A DNA stretch of 64,000 nucleotides from Natronococcus sp. AD-5 (GTDB lineage Archaea > Halobacteriota > Halobacteria > Halobacteriales > Natrialbaceae), in the NCBI RefSeq assembly GCF_030734285.1, contig NZ_CP132294.1, positions 4,030,001 to 4,094,000 on the forward strand, read 5' to 3'. Below, in pieces: positions 51,371 to 60,235 of this stretch (positions within the stretch are counted from its first letter, which is position 1; the number at the start of each line of letters is the position of its first letter). The notes under the pieces were generated by a model. It made no database searches and was not told where the DNA came from. It was given only the letters and a program-made list of their open reading frames with translations. The translations under genes and the position numbers were made by a program.

Positions 51371-51802
51371 CTCGAGTGCGCCTACGACCCGCGCCGTCGC
51401 CTCCGCGGCCGACGCCTCGTCCGTGTCGATCTCGAGGTCGGCGTCGGGTTCGTCGAACTCCCGGTAGACGACGTGGACGCCCTGCTCGTCGATCGACTCC
51501 TCGCGGCTCCGGTTTCGCTCGAGACATGTCTCGAGGCTCGCGGTCACGAGGACGAGCCGGACGTCGCCGAGCGTGCGAAACTGCTCCTGCCACTCGCGCC
51601 GGTAGAAGGTACCGTCTACGATCCGGGTGACGTCGTCCGGGCCCTCGGCGACCCGTTCGTACAGTCGCTCGTAGGTGCGACTCGAGAAGTCGTCGGAGTG
51701 GAGCAGTCGCGTCGGCTCGTCGCGCGCCTCGAGCCGACGAGCGACGCGGGTCGCGACGGTCGTCTTGCCCGCACCGGGCGGCCCGCAGATAACGACGATC
51801 AC
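51362..51802 (-). CDS. Small P-loop kinase
   Basis: A 146-residue AAA/zeta-type kinase that starts at GTG with VICGPPGAGKTTVATRVARRL (Walker A). It has LHSDDFSSRTYERL, IVDGTFYRREWQEQF and VTASLETCLERNRSRE (lid with arginines). It resembles adenylylsulfate or gluconate kinase-like and tRNA-Sec kinase-like families. The substrate is unknown. It lies alone next to the membrane-protein triplet. Confidence 0.85.
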   Translation of the reverse strand: MIVVICGPPGAGKTTVATRVARRLEARDEPTRLLHSDDFSSRTYERLYERVAEGPDDVTRIVDGTFYRREWQEQFRTLGDVRLVLVTASLETCLERNRSREESIDEQGVHVVYREFDEPDADLEIDTDEASAAEATARVVGALETR

Positions 51803-51880
51803 GGCCTCGAGTAGGGGCCGGTCGGAGTAACGTGCTCGGATTCGTGCTGGACGGAGACGAAGGGTCGCGTTTCGGTGGGC

Positions 51881-52918
51881 TCAGTCCCAGTCGATCTCCT
51901 CGTCGCGGCTCGAGTCCCGGAGGATGAACGGTCCGATCGCGAGCGTCCGCTTCGCCATCGTTCCGATCCGCAGGACGAACGCGACCAGCAGGAGAAACGG
52001 AACCACGCCGATCGTCGCCGCCGTGGCGGTGATCCAGACGAGGGTATCGATCCCGAGCACCGTCCCGGCGACGGCGTCCGCGTCGAAAAAGAGCAGCATC
52101 GAAATCGCCACGACCAGCGCGGGGACCGAGACGTACATCATCGCCCGCGAGAGGTTGATCAGCTCCCACTGGAAGTACAGCGTCTTGAAGTGCTCGCGGG
52201 CGAGTCCGAACAGTTTCAGCGCCTGGAGCAACTCGTCGTGGGCCTCGCTGGCCTCGTCGTCGAAGGAGTCGGCGTGGGCGTTCCGGATCCGGCGAGCGCG
52301 GAAGATCTTCCAGGAGTAGTTGTAATCAAGCGCCGTCTTGACGACGTCGTAGGTGCCGAACTGGGCGTCGTCTAGGTCGTCGCGGATCGAACCGGCGTGG
52401 GTCGTGAGGTTGTCGACGAAGTCGTCGACCCGTTCTTGGAACTCCTCGTCGCGGCTGTCGGCGACGGCGTCGCGAAACTCGACCGCCCGGCTCTGGGAGG
52501 CGGCGATGATCGCCTGCATGAACGACGCCGGCTCCGGCGGGCTGATCGGCGCGTCGATCACGTCCTCGACGTCGTCGTGGAACTGGAGCGACCCGTCCAG
52601 GCGATCGCGCTGGTCGTTGACGGCTCCCAGTTCCTGGGAGAGCACGAGCTGATTGATCGTCAGGACGAGCGTGACGCCGGTGATGATGGCGGTCACGAGC
52701 GCCTGGAAGAGGAAGTGGACCGGCTCCTTCACGGCCATGAGCCCTCGCAGCGAGACGGGGCTCAGTTCGCTGACGAGCAGCAGGCCGACGAAGACGAACG
52801 CTACGAGGAGCGCGGTGACGAGCCACCGGTTCGCGTTGAGGAGGAACCACAGCTTCCACCCCGGATCTTTGCTCCGCTCGGCCATCGTGTCGTCGGGCTG
52901 CGAACCGTCGCTGCTCAT
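51881..52918 (-). CDS. Four-helix membrane protein of a haloarchaeal triplet family, copy A
   Basis: A 345-residue protein. Two helices (about 30-50 and 72-95) end in the motif TINQLVLSQELGAVNDQRDRL. A long helical soluble part (about 100-245) has SPPEPASF and AQFGTYDVVKTALDYNYSWKI. Then come AREHFKTLYFQWELINLSRA and two more helices (about 258-278 and 290-312) with a basic end RTLAIGPFILR. The family is not recognised. Copy B (53140) and copy C (54195) follow next to it, and A and B are divergent. Confidence 0.85.
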   Translation of the reverse strand: MSSDGSQPDDTMAERSKDPGWKLWFLLNANRWLVTALLVAFVFVGLLLVSELSPVSLRGLMAVKEPVHFLFQALVTAIITGVTLVLTINQLVLSQELGAVNDQRDRLDGSLQFHDDVEDVIDAPISPPEPASFMQAIIAASQSRAVEFRDAVADSRDEEFQERVDDFVDNLTTHAGSIRDDLDDAQFGTYDVVKTALDYNYSWKIFRARRIRNAHADSFDDEASEAHDELLQALKLFGLAREHFKTLYFQWELINLSRAMMYVSVPALVVAISMLLFFDADAVAGTVLGIDTLVWITATAATIGVVPFLLLVAFVLRIGTMAKRTLAIGPFILRDSSRDEEIDWD

Positions 52919-53139
52919 CGGTCGTTGCGGTACGGTGTCGACCCGGAAATAGCCACGGCTGGCGGTCGCTCCCGGACGGTATCCGATCGGGACGGATCGG
53001 CGGCCCCGTTCTTCGGCTCCTCGTCCCGATTCCCGTTCTCGGGGTCGCGACCGACGATAGACTCGTCGGCGAGGATTCAGCGGATCAGTGATTCGCAAAC
53101 GAAAACCCTTGTACGGGTGCTCTGGTAGAGTATCGCTGT

Positions 53140-54186
53140 ATGACCGAGTCCGGTTGGAGCGACGAGACGGCTAACACCATCGAAGACCGCGTTCGCGGCG
53201 GTCGTCTGGCGGTGTGGTTCCTGGTTCGAGGGAACCGGCTGACCGTCGCCGGTGCGATGGTGGTGGTTGCGTACGCGATACTGATCGCCCTCGGCGAGTT
53301 CGGTCCGGGGTCCATCTCGAAACTCTTCGAACCCGATCCGGTCTTCGCGCTGTTCACGCCGATCATCATCGGCATCATCATGGGCGTCAGTCTGGTCCTG
53401 ACGTTCAACCAGCTCGTACTCTCCCAGGAACTGGGACCCGTCGGCGACCAGCGCGAGCGGATGGGCGATGCGATGGACTTCCGCCGGGACGTCGAGGAGG
53501 CCGTCGGCAGAGAAACCAGCCCGCCGGAGCCGTCGACGTTTCTGCACGGTCTCGTCGAGAAGACCGGCGAGCACGCTACCGAGATCCTCGAGCGACTCGA
53601 AACCGAGTCCGACCTCGACGACGCCGCTCGATCGGACGTGACCGCGTACGCCGAAGGGATCCGCGACGACGCCCGGCGGGTCGCCGACGACCTCGAAGGA
53701 AAGCAGTTCGGAACGTTCGACGTCGTGTCGGCGGCCCTCGAGTACAACTACTCCTGGAAGATCTACACCGGACGGCGCGTTCGAAACCGCCACGCGGACG
53801 TCCTCTCGGAGGGGACCGTCGGGGCGATCAACAGACTGCTCGAGGACCTCGAGTTCTTCGGGCCGGCTCGCGAGCACTTCAAGACGCTGTACTTCCGCTG
53901 GGAGATCATCAACATCTCGCGGGCGCTAGTGCTCGTCTCCCTGCCCGCGCTGGCGGTCGCCGCCTACATGATCCTGGTCTTCGAGACGGGCGACGTCGCC
54001 GGTTCGGTCGCCGGAATCGACAGCGGGTTGCTCGTCGTCGGCCTCGCGTTCGCGATCGGCGTGACGCCGTTTTCGATCTTCCTCTCGTACATCCTCCGGA
54101 TCGTCACCGTCGCGAAGTGGACGCTCGCGATCGGGCCGTTCATCCTGCGGGAGACCGACCGCGGCTCCGATATCGAGTGGGAGTAA
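53140..54186 (+). CDS. Four-helix membrane protein of the triplet family, copy B
   Basis: A 348-residue protein, closest to copy A. It has the same TFNQLVLSQELGPVGDQRERM after helix 2, SPPEPSTF, KQFGTFDVVSAALEYNYSWKI, AREHFKTLYFRWEIINISRA and WTLAIGPFILR at the end. The segments most alike between A and B are those next to membranes, while the middle helices differ. It is divergent from A (221 bases between) and convergent with C (8 bases between). No enzyme motif is visible. Confidence 0.85.
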   Translation: MTESGWSDETANTIEDRVRGGRLAVWFLVRGNRLTVAGAMVVVAYAILIALGEFGPGSISKLFEPDPVFALFTPIIIGIIMGVSLVLTFNQLVLSQELGPVGDQRERMGDAMDFRRDVEEAVGRETSPPEPSTFLHGLVEKTGEHATEILERLETESDLDDAARSDVTAYAEGIRDDARRVADDLEGKQFGTFDVVSAALEYNYSWKIYTGRRVRNRHADVLSEGTVGAINRLLEDLEFFGPAREHFKTLYFRWEIINISRALVLVSLPALAVAAYMILVFETGDVAGSVAGIDSGLLVVGLAFAIGVTPFSIFLSYILRIVTVAKWTLAIGPFILRETDRGSDIEWE

Positions 54187-54194
54187 CGCGACCG

Positions 54195-55250
54195 TTACTC
54201 GTCGCCCTCGTCGTACGAGACGTCGAACGGTCCGGCTTCGGGATCCTTCTGCGGTAACATCGGACCGACCGAGGCCGTCCGCCGGGCTACGGTCGCGGTT
54301 CGGAGGATGTAGGCCGCGAGCAGCGCGAGAGGCGAGACGACGACGGCGACGAGCGCGCTAACGACGTAGGGCAAGAGCGCGACGCTGATGTTCGGCCCGC
54401 CGAAATCCGCGTAGATGAACCCGATGAGCATCGCCGAGATGATCGCCGGGACGCCCGCGTAGATCGTCAGCTGGGAGAACTGCGTCAGCTCGCGCTGCAG
54501 GTACGTCGTCTTGAAGTGTTCGCGAGCGACGTTGAACAGCTGCAACGCGTCGATCAACTCGTCGAACGCTGCGAGCGTCTCGTCGGAGAGGGAGTCGCGC
54601 CGACTCCCCCGGAGGTGTCTGGCGGCGTACACCTGCCAGGCGTCGTCGTACCCGATCGCCGCCGAAAGGGCCGTGAACGTGCCGAACCTCGTGCGTTCTA
54701 GGGTATCTTCGACCCGTCCGGTGCTCTCGCCGACGGTGTTTGCGTACTTCGCTACCAGTTCGGCGAACTCGCCGCCCTCGTTGTCCGCGACGGTCTCGGC
54801 GAGGGCGTGGGCCCGGTAGTGAATCGTCTCGACGAGGAGTTCGAGCAATCCCGTCGGCGACGCCGGGGCCGCCGGAACGGTCGCCTCCCCCTCGACGTCT
54901 CGGCGAAACTCCATGACGCCCTCGAGTTGATCGCGGGCTTCGCCGGCCGCGGCGAACTCGCGGGAGAGGATGAGCTGGTTGATCGACACAACGAGGGTGA
55001 CGAGCGAGAAGGTGCCCGCGATCATCCCGCCGGCCAGACGGGTGGTCGAGTCGTCGTTCACGAAGGCGATGATGCCGACCTCGTTCAGGAAGAGAAAGAG
55101 AACGAAGACGGCGACAGACAGGAGGGTAGCGATGAGGACGCGATTTCCGTCGACCAGCACCCACTCCCAGAGCCGGGTCAACGAGTTCGTTCGCTGTCCG
55201 ATTTCGGTTCCGTGTGATTCGAGCGTCTCGTCGACCTCGGACGGTTCCAT
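54195..55250 (-). CDS. Four-helix membrane protein of the triplet family, copy C
   Basis: A 351-residue protein, the most divergent of the three. It keeps SINQLILSREFAAAGEARDQL, MEFRRDVEGE, TRFGTFTALSAAIGYDDAW, AREHFKTTYLQRELTQFS and the terminal ILRTATVARRTASVGPML. The YNYSWK block is reduced to YDDAWQ. The order of two helices, a large middle domain and two helices is unchanged, so all three probably have the same fold and came from duplication. Confidence 0.83.
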   Translation of the reverse strand: MEPSEVDETLESHGTEIGQRTNSLTRLWEWVLVDGNRVLIATLLSVAVFVLFLFLNEVGIIAFVNDDSTTRLAGGMIAGTFSLVTLVVSINQLILSREFAAAGEARDQLEGVMEFRRDVEGEATVPAAPASPTGLLELLVETIHYRAHALAETVADNEGGEFAELVAKYANTVGESTGRVEDTLERTRFGTFTALSAAIGYDDAWQVYAARHLRGSRRDSLSDETLAAFDELIDALQLFNVAREHFKTTYLQRELTQFSQLTIYAGVPAIISAMLIGFIYADFGGPNISVALLPYVVSALVAVVVSPLALLAAYILRTATVARRTASVGPMLPQKDPEAGPFDVSYDEGDE

Positions 55251-55522
55251 GGGGTCACGTTTGCCGGAGGTGACAATAAGAGACTGCGTTGCATATCTCG
55301 CTTCGCCGGCGTCGCCAACGGCGACTCGAGTCTCGTCCTCGACGGACGTTCACCTCGTACTAGATCCGTGACGGCTGATACGCGATTCACCCGCGGGCTC
55401 GTCGGCTCGGCCGGTTCGGAATCTGACGGTTCATGGCTCACACTGAAATACGTCCGCGTCGTCGAGTCGACCATGATCGGCTCCAGCGAATATTCTCGAG
55501 AACGTCCGCACGAGGAGTAGCT

Positions 55523-56017
55523 ATGACTCAGTCACCACTGAGTCGTCGTCGCGTGCTCGGCGCGCTCGGCGCCGGCGGCGCGGGCCTGTTCGCAGGTTGT
55601 AACGACGTCAGCGACGGCGGCGAACCCAAGTACGAAGCGGGCGAGGTCACCGATCTCGAGGCGAGCAACCGATCGGCCGAAAACGTGACCGCGGCGGAAG
55701 CGCTCGCCGAGCAAGAGGCAAACGAGGGGGTTACCGCGCTCGACACGCTCACGATCCGGAACCACGAGTTCGTGCTCGAGGATAGCTTCCACGGACCGAC
55801 GGTCCAGGGTACCGTAGCGAACACGGGCGAGGATCGGATCGAACTCGTCGAGGTTCGGGTTCGCGTCTTCAACGAAAGCGGGAATCAGATCGGCCGTTAC
55901 CTCGACGTAACCGGCGACTTACCACCGAATTCGACCTGGGAGTTCCAGGTCGTCCTCCTCGAATTGACGACCGACATCGCCGAGTACGACATCGCCGTCC
56001 TCGGTACGCCGTCGTGA
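55523..56017 (+). CDS. Tat-exported lipoprotein with FxLYD-like domain
   Basis: A 164-residue lipoprotein. SRRRVLGALGAGGAGLFAGC gives a twin-arginine signal and a lipobox (LFAGC), so it is anchored by lipid after Tat export. The mature part has GTVANTGEDRIELVEVRVRVFNESGNQIG and PPNSTWEFQVVL, the FxLYD beta-sandwich. A ligand or partner is unknown. Upstream bases 55251-55522 hold no supported gene. Confidence 0.85.
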   Translation: MTQSPLSRRRVLGALGAGGAGLFAGCNDVSDGGEPKYEAGEVTDLEASNRSAENVTAAEALAEQEANEGVTALDTLTIRNHEFVLEDSFHGPTVQGTVANTGEDRIELVEVRVRVFNESGNQIGRYLDVTGDLPPNSTWEFQVVLLELTTDIAEYDIAVLGTPS

Positions 56018-56044
56018 CGGCGGTTCTCCTCGTTCGGCCCGTCC

Positions 56045-56392
56045 TTACGAGCCACCCCCGTCGACGAGTTCGTCCGAGACCGCGTCGTAGACCGCTTCGA
56101 TATCTCCGTTCACGGTGTAGGCCGGCCGTCCCTTTCCCGTCGGTGAGCGTTCGTCCGGCTGATACTCATCGACGATCCCCTCGGCCTCGAGACGGTAGAG
56201 CGAACGCATGACGTCGGCTTCGGTGATCGTCCCGACAACCTCCGCGTCGACGTCGGCCAACTGTGCTCGGCACGCACGCCGAATCTCGTGCGTCTGGGCC
56301 GGGAGTTCCTTCTCGCGATCCGCCTCGGCCACGGCACACAGCACCACCTGTTCGGTCAACGAAAGCGATTCGATGTCTGACTCGGCCACCAT
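56045..56392 (-). CDS. Orphan winged-helix protein resembling the Orc1/Cdc6 C-terminal domain
   Basis: A 115-residue protein: LSLTEQVVLCAVAEADREKE, then THEIRRACRAQL, then ADVMRSLYRLEAEGIVDEYQPDERSPTGKGRP and YTV. The helix-turn-helix with a wing, and an order like the DNA-binding tail of Orc1/Cdc6, suggest a duplex-DNA-binding role. No AAA+ domain is attached. It could also be a MarR/PadR-like regulator. ATG 56392 (MVAESDIES) is used. Confidence 0.75.
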   Translation of the reverse strand: MVAESDIESLSLTEQVVLCAVAEADREKELPAQTHEIRRACRAQLADVDAEVVGTITEADVMRSLYRLEAEGIVDEYQPDERSPTGKGRPAYTVNGDIEAVYDAVSDELVDGGGS

Positions 56393-56507
56393 AGGTAACC
56401 GTACCACGCCCTAGGTGGTAGCCGTTCCCCTCGGTTGATTCTCGTGAAAATTCGGATCGGGAACCGATGTAACGGCGGCGCGGCGTCCGGCCCGTCGACG
56501 CGTCGCG

Positions 56508-57320
56508 CTACGCGTTTTCCTCTTCCTGGAGCTCCTCGAGTTCGGCGTCGATCTCGTCGTCGTCGACCTCGGCCTCGAGCTCCTCGATCTCGGACTCGTC
56601 GACCTCCTCTTCCGGCTCGGCGCCGCCGCCGACCTCCGATTTGAGCGTCTCGAGTTCGGCCTCGACGCCGCTGTCGGTCGAGATCTCCTCGAGTTCGCGG
56701 TCGATCTGGTCCTTGTCGGAGATGACGTCCTCGAAGGCGCCCGTCTCGTGTAGTTCGTCGAGCGCGGCGGCGCGGGCCTCCATGTCCTCGGTCTGCTCTT
56801 CGGCGCGTTCGATGGCGCGGCCGACGTCCTCGAACTCCTCGCCGGTGGCCGTCATCGCCTCCGACACCGTCGAACTCGCCTCGGCGGCCTCGTAGCGGGC
56901 CTTCATCGTCTCCTTCTTGGTGCGGAACTCCTCGATCCGGTTTTGCAGTTCGTCTTTCTGCTCGATGAGCCGGTCCTGCTGGCTCTGGAGCTCCGAAACC
57001 TGGCGCTCTAGGTCCTCGATCTGGTTCATCTTCGTCTTCTTCTTTTCGAGGGCGCGTCGCGCCAGGTCCTCCCGGTCCTGCTGGACGGCCGTGCGGGCCT
57101 GCTCGTTGTGTTTCTCGACGTTCTCCTCGAGGCGCTTTTTCTGCATCTCGAGGCGCTTCTTCTGGGTGGTGAGGTCGGCGATCCCGCGTTTGACCTGCTG
57201 CAGCTGGTCGCGCATCTGCTCGTAGGAGTAATCCAGCGTCTCGGTCGGGTCCTCGGCCCGGTTGAGCAGCGAGTTGATTTTCGATCGGATGACGTAGGAG
57301 GTCCGAGAGAGGATGCCCAT
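56508..57320 (-). CDS. pspA: PspA/IM30 family protein
   Basis: A 270-residue ESCRT-III-like protein. MGILSRTSYVIRSKINSLLN is the amphipathic membrane-binding start, followed by YSYEQMRDQLQQVKRGIADL and a very long helical coiled coil to about residue 205. A C-terminal tail rich in Glu and Asp follows. PspA-type proteins support membrane integrity under stress; in haloarchaea they respond to salt or membrane damage. It is monocistronic on this strand. Confidence 0.93.
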   Translation of the reverse strand: MGILSRTSYVIRSKINSLLNRAEDPTETLDYSYEQMRDQLQQVKRGIADLTTQKKRLEMQKKRLEENVEKHNEQARTAVQQDREDLARRALEKKKTKMNQIEDLERQVSELQSQQDRLIEQKDELQNRIEEFRTKKETMKARYEAAEASSTVSEAMTATGEEFEDVGRAIERAEEQTEDMEARAAALDELHETGAFEDVISDKDQIDRELEEISTDSGVEAELETLKSEVGGGAEPEEEVDESEIEELEAEVDDDEIDAELEELQEEENA

Positions 57321-57604
57321 ATGCCTACGTATCGTTCGCCGCCCTTAAAAACATCACATCGACGACAGTCGACGGACGAACCGGGGCCGAGAGCGCGTCT
57401 ACGTCGGCGTTTCGACCGGTTCGCTACACGGCCGTTCTCGGCCGATCTTTGTTCCTGATCGCTGTGCTCGGCCCTCGAACGCGCGTCGATGGGAAACCGG
57501 CGATTCGGTCGACAGACGGTAGCTGCCGATCCCGGTGGAGCGAGACCGGAACCCAGGCCGCCGTATTCACAACACCTGTTATCTTGCTCGAGTAACGGCC
57601 AGCC

Positions 57605-58219
57605 ATGGCCGACGTTCTGATACCCGGCGGACGCGACGTTCGCGCTACGCTAGACGAACCCGAGATCGGGGTGACGGACGCCGTCGTGATCGCCTGTCCG
57701 CCCCATCCCCAGCACGGCGGCTCGCGCACGGACCAACGGTTGGTCGCCGTGAGCGAGGCCCTCTGCGAGGCCGGCATCGCCTGTCTCCGGTTCGACTACG
57801 GCGAGTGGGACGACGGCTACGGCGAGCGCGAAGACGTCCGGAACGCGATCCGATGGGCAGCCGACCGGGACGGTACGGAAACGGTCGGCGTCTTCGGCTA
57901 CAGCTTCGGGGCGTCGCAGGCGCTGCTCGCGTCGGCGACCGCCGATCGGCCGGTCGCGGGCGTCGCCGCCCTCGCACCGACGGCGAGACTCGGAGAGGAT
58001 CTGGACGCCGTCGCGGCGCTCTCGCGACTCGAATCGCCGGCGTTGATACTCCACGGCGAGCGCGATACGACCGTCGACTGGGAAGCGGTCGTCGAACGCG
58101 CGCGCGAGCGAGGCGACGACGTGGTGTCGCTGCCGGCCGATCACTTCTTCCTCGGGACGCGCGACGAGATCGCGACGGCCGTCGTCGATTTCTTCGAGCA
58201 ACTGTTCGTGCGACCGTAA
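57605..58219 (+). CDS. Alpha/beta hydrolase (dienelactone hydrolase-like)
   Basis: A 204-residue hydrolase. CPPHPQHGGSRTDQRLVAVSEAL marks the oxyanion region, GVFGYSFGASQALLAS holds the nucleophile Ser, LILHGERDTTVDW the Asp and LPADHFFLGTRDE the His, a complete catalytic triad. It has no signal peptide. The ester or thioester substrate is unknown. The 391 bases after it (58220-58610) are AT-richer and contain no gene that I accept. Confidence 0.88.
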   Translation: MADVLIPGGRDVRATLDEPEIGVTDAVVIACPPHPQHGGSRTDQRLVAVSEALCEAGIACLRFDYGEWDDGYGEREDVRNAIRWAADRDGTETVGVFGYSFGASQALLASATADRPVAGVAALAPTARLGEDLDAVAALSRLESPALILHGERDTTVDWEAVVERARERGDDVVSLPADHFFLGTRDEIATAVVDFFEQLFVRP

Positions 58220-58610
58220 GCACCCCCTACGCCCGGAACGACGCCGAATTCGCGGTTTTCGAAGCGGTGTAGCGACGCTCGGTCCGTTCGAAAATATCCG
58301 ATCGATAAATTCAGTACGTTATGATATTCCGCACAGTACGCGGTCACATCTACCGTCCGACGGTTATTCCTCGAGTGCTTAACAATAGTTCTGGGACAGT
58401 TCTTCCCGCGTGGAGTATCAATGAGAGTGAAGGAGTTGCGAACTTGTCAGCGGACGGAACGTGGGGCGACCGGCACCGGTCGTTCCGCTGCAGATCGCGC
58501 ACTTCGAGGGGTGACGGGTGGAACGGAGCCTCCGTGCGACGCGACGTACCAGCACCGCCGCTCGAGCGACGCGTCTCGCTCGTGCAGAACCGCCGCCGGG
58601 GTGACCGACG

Positions 58611-59405
58611 ATGGATGAGTTGGCGGAGCAGGAACCGGGAGGCGCCGGAAGCGTCGGTCGCGCATCGTCTGGACCGGTCGATTCGACCGCCGGGTCGCCG
58701 ATTTCGGCCGGAAGCGAGCGGACCGTCGCGATCCACCAGCCGAACTATCTCCCCTGGCTCGGCTACTTCCAGAAGATATACCGGAGCGACGTCTTCGTCC
58801 TCCTCGACGACGTCGAGTACTCGTCGAACTCCTGGATCAACCGGAACAAGATCAAGACGCCCGACGGCTGGACGTGGCTCACCGTTCCGGTCCACGGCTC
58901 CGACGAACCGATCGCGGCCGTCGAAATCGCGGACGACAGGTGGCGGGACAAACACCGCAAGAGCCTCCAGGCGAGCTACGGCGGCGCGGCCCACTACGAC
59001 GAGTTCGCCGACTTCTTCGCGGAGACGTACGCGCGCTCGTGGGACTCGCTGTGCGAGTTGAACGTGTATCTGATCCGGGAACTCGCCGACCGGATCGGAC
59101 TCGAATGCGAGTTCGTTCGCGCGTCGGCGCTCGAGATCGACGCCGCCAACAGCGAGCGCATCGTCCGGATCTGTGACGAACTCGACGCCGATCGGTACTT
59201 TTCCGGAGAGGGCGCCCGCTCGTACAACGATCACGACCGGTTCGAGGCGGCCGACATCGCCCTCGAGTACCAGTCCATCGAGCACCCGCAGTACGAACAA
59301 CGGTTCGACGACTTCGTTCCGAACTTGTCCATCGTCGACGTGCTGATGAACGTCGGCGCCGACGGCGCGTACGACCTTCTGCGGTCGGTGACCGGCGATG
59401 AGTAG
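58611..59405 (+). CDS. WbqC-like family protein
   Basis: A 264-residue protein. VAIHQPNYLPWLGYFQKIYRSDVFVLLDDVEYSSNSW is the diagnostic start of WbqC-like proteins, followed by KTPDGWTWLTVPVHG and GEGARSYNDHDRF near the end. Family members sit in polysaccharide gene clusters and may transfer or activate sugars; the activity is not established. Residues 1-36 are polar and may be an extension. It overlaps the next gene by 8 bases. Confidence 0.88.
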   Translation: MDELAEQEPGGAGSVGRASSGPVDSTAGSPISAGSERTVAIHQPNYLPWLGYFQKIYRSDVFVLLDDVEYSSNSWINRNKIKTPDGWTWLTVPVHGSDEPIAAVEIADDRWRDKHRKSLQASYGGAAHYDEFADFFAETYARSWDSLCELNVYLIRELADRIGLECEFVRASALEIDAANSERIVRICDELDADRYFSGEGARSYNDHDRFEAADIALEYQSIEHPQYEQRFDDFVPNLSIVDVLMNVGADGAYDLLRSVTGDE

Positions 59406-60201
59406 TACCGACCGGACTCGCGCCGACGGGTGGGCGAAAGACTTCAGCTACGACTACTACCGGAAACTGCTCCGAACGCTTCGGACGAACTTCGATCTCC
59501 GGACGCTCTCGGAGTACCGATCTCGCCGACCGACCGACGAGCGCGTGGCGTTCGTGCGCCACGACGTCGACGTCTGCCTCGAGCGCGCGGTCGAGCTGGC
59601 CCGCATCGAACACGAACTCGGCGTCCGATCGACGTACATGGTGATCCCCGACACGCCGCTGTACGACGTCGAAGCGGAGCGCGACCTCCTGCACCTAATT
59701 CACGAGTTCGGACACGAGATCGCCCTGCACTGCGATCTGAATCCCTCGAGCGGGGAGGATGCGGACGCGACGGCCGACGGTGGCCTGTCTCCCGCGGAGT
59801 TGCGACGGATCGAAGACGCCAGGCGTCGGCTGGAGTCGATCGACATCCAGCCGGTCGCGTCGGTCTCGTTTCACCGTCCGTCGGAACGGGTCCTCGAGGG
59901 GCCGCGGACGATCGCGGGGATGGTCAACGCCTACAATTCGGACCTGCTGTCGGCGTACATCTCGGACTCGAGCGGTCGGTGGCGGGAGGGGGATCCGATC
60001 AGATCGATCGCGGCGAACGCCACCGCCGATCGCCTGCAGGTGCTGACGCATCCGGTCTGGTGGGGACAGCGTCACGCGCCGCCGCTCGAGCGGTTCATCT
60101 CGGTCGCGGACGAGTTCGAAACCCTGGACGAACGGATGTACGACGAACTCGTCTCGATCTACGCTCCCTACGGCGAGCGGACCGATCGCGTCGTCGCCTG
60201 A
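59398..60201 (+). CDS. Polysaccharide deacetylase-like protein
   Basis: A 267-residue NodB-fold protein. VAFVRHDVDVCLERAVELARIEHELG carries the metal-binding His-Asp and the family's first motif, GHEIALHCDLN gives the second, and SVSFHRPSERVL the third with its arginine. WWGQRHAPP may close the active site. It lacks a signal peptide. It overlaps the WbqC-like gene by 8 bases, so the two should be translated together and act on one surface sugar. Confidence 0.85.
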   Translation: MSSTDRTRADGWAKDFSYDYYRKLLRTLRTNFDLRTLSEYRSRRPTDERVAFVRHDVDVCLERAVELARIEHELGVRSTYMVIPDTPLYDVEAERDLLHLIHEFGHEIALHCDLNPSSGEDADATADGGLSPAELRRIEDARRRLESIDIQPVASVSFHRPSERVLEGPRTIAGMVNAYNSDLLSAYISDSSGRWREGDPIRSIAANATADRLQVLTHPVWWGQRHAPPLERFISVADEFETLDERMYDELVSIYAPYGERTDRVVA

Positions 60202-60235
60202 CCGCGCGTCTCGGAACGTCGTCTCCGCGGGGTCG

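Noticed and set aside
58421-58618. A 65-codon plus-strand frame that overlaps the WbqC start by ATGGATGA
   Set aside because: Its product is Arg/Thr/Ser-rich and basic, unlike the acidic proteins around it, and no family or promoter supports it.
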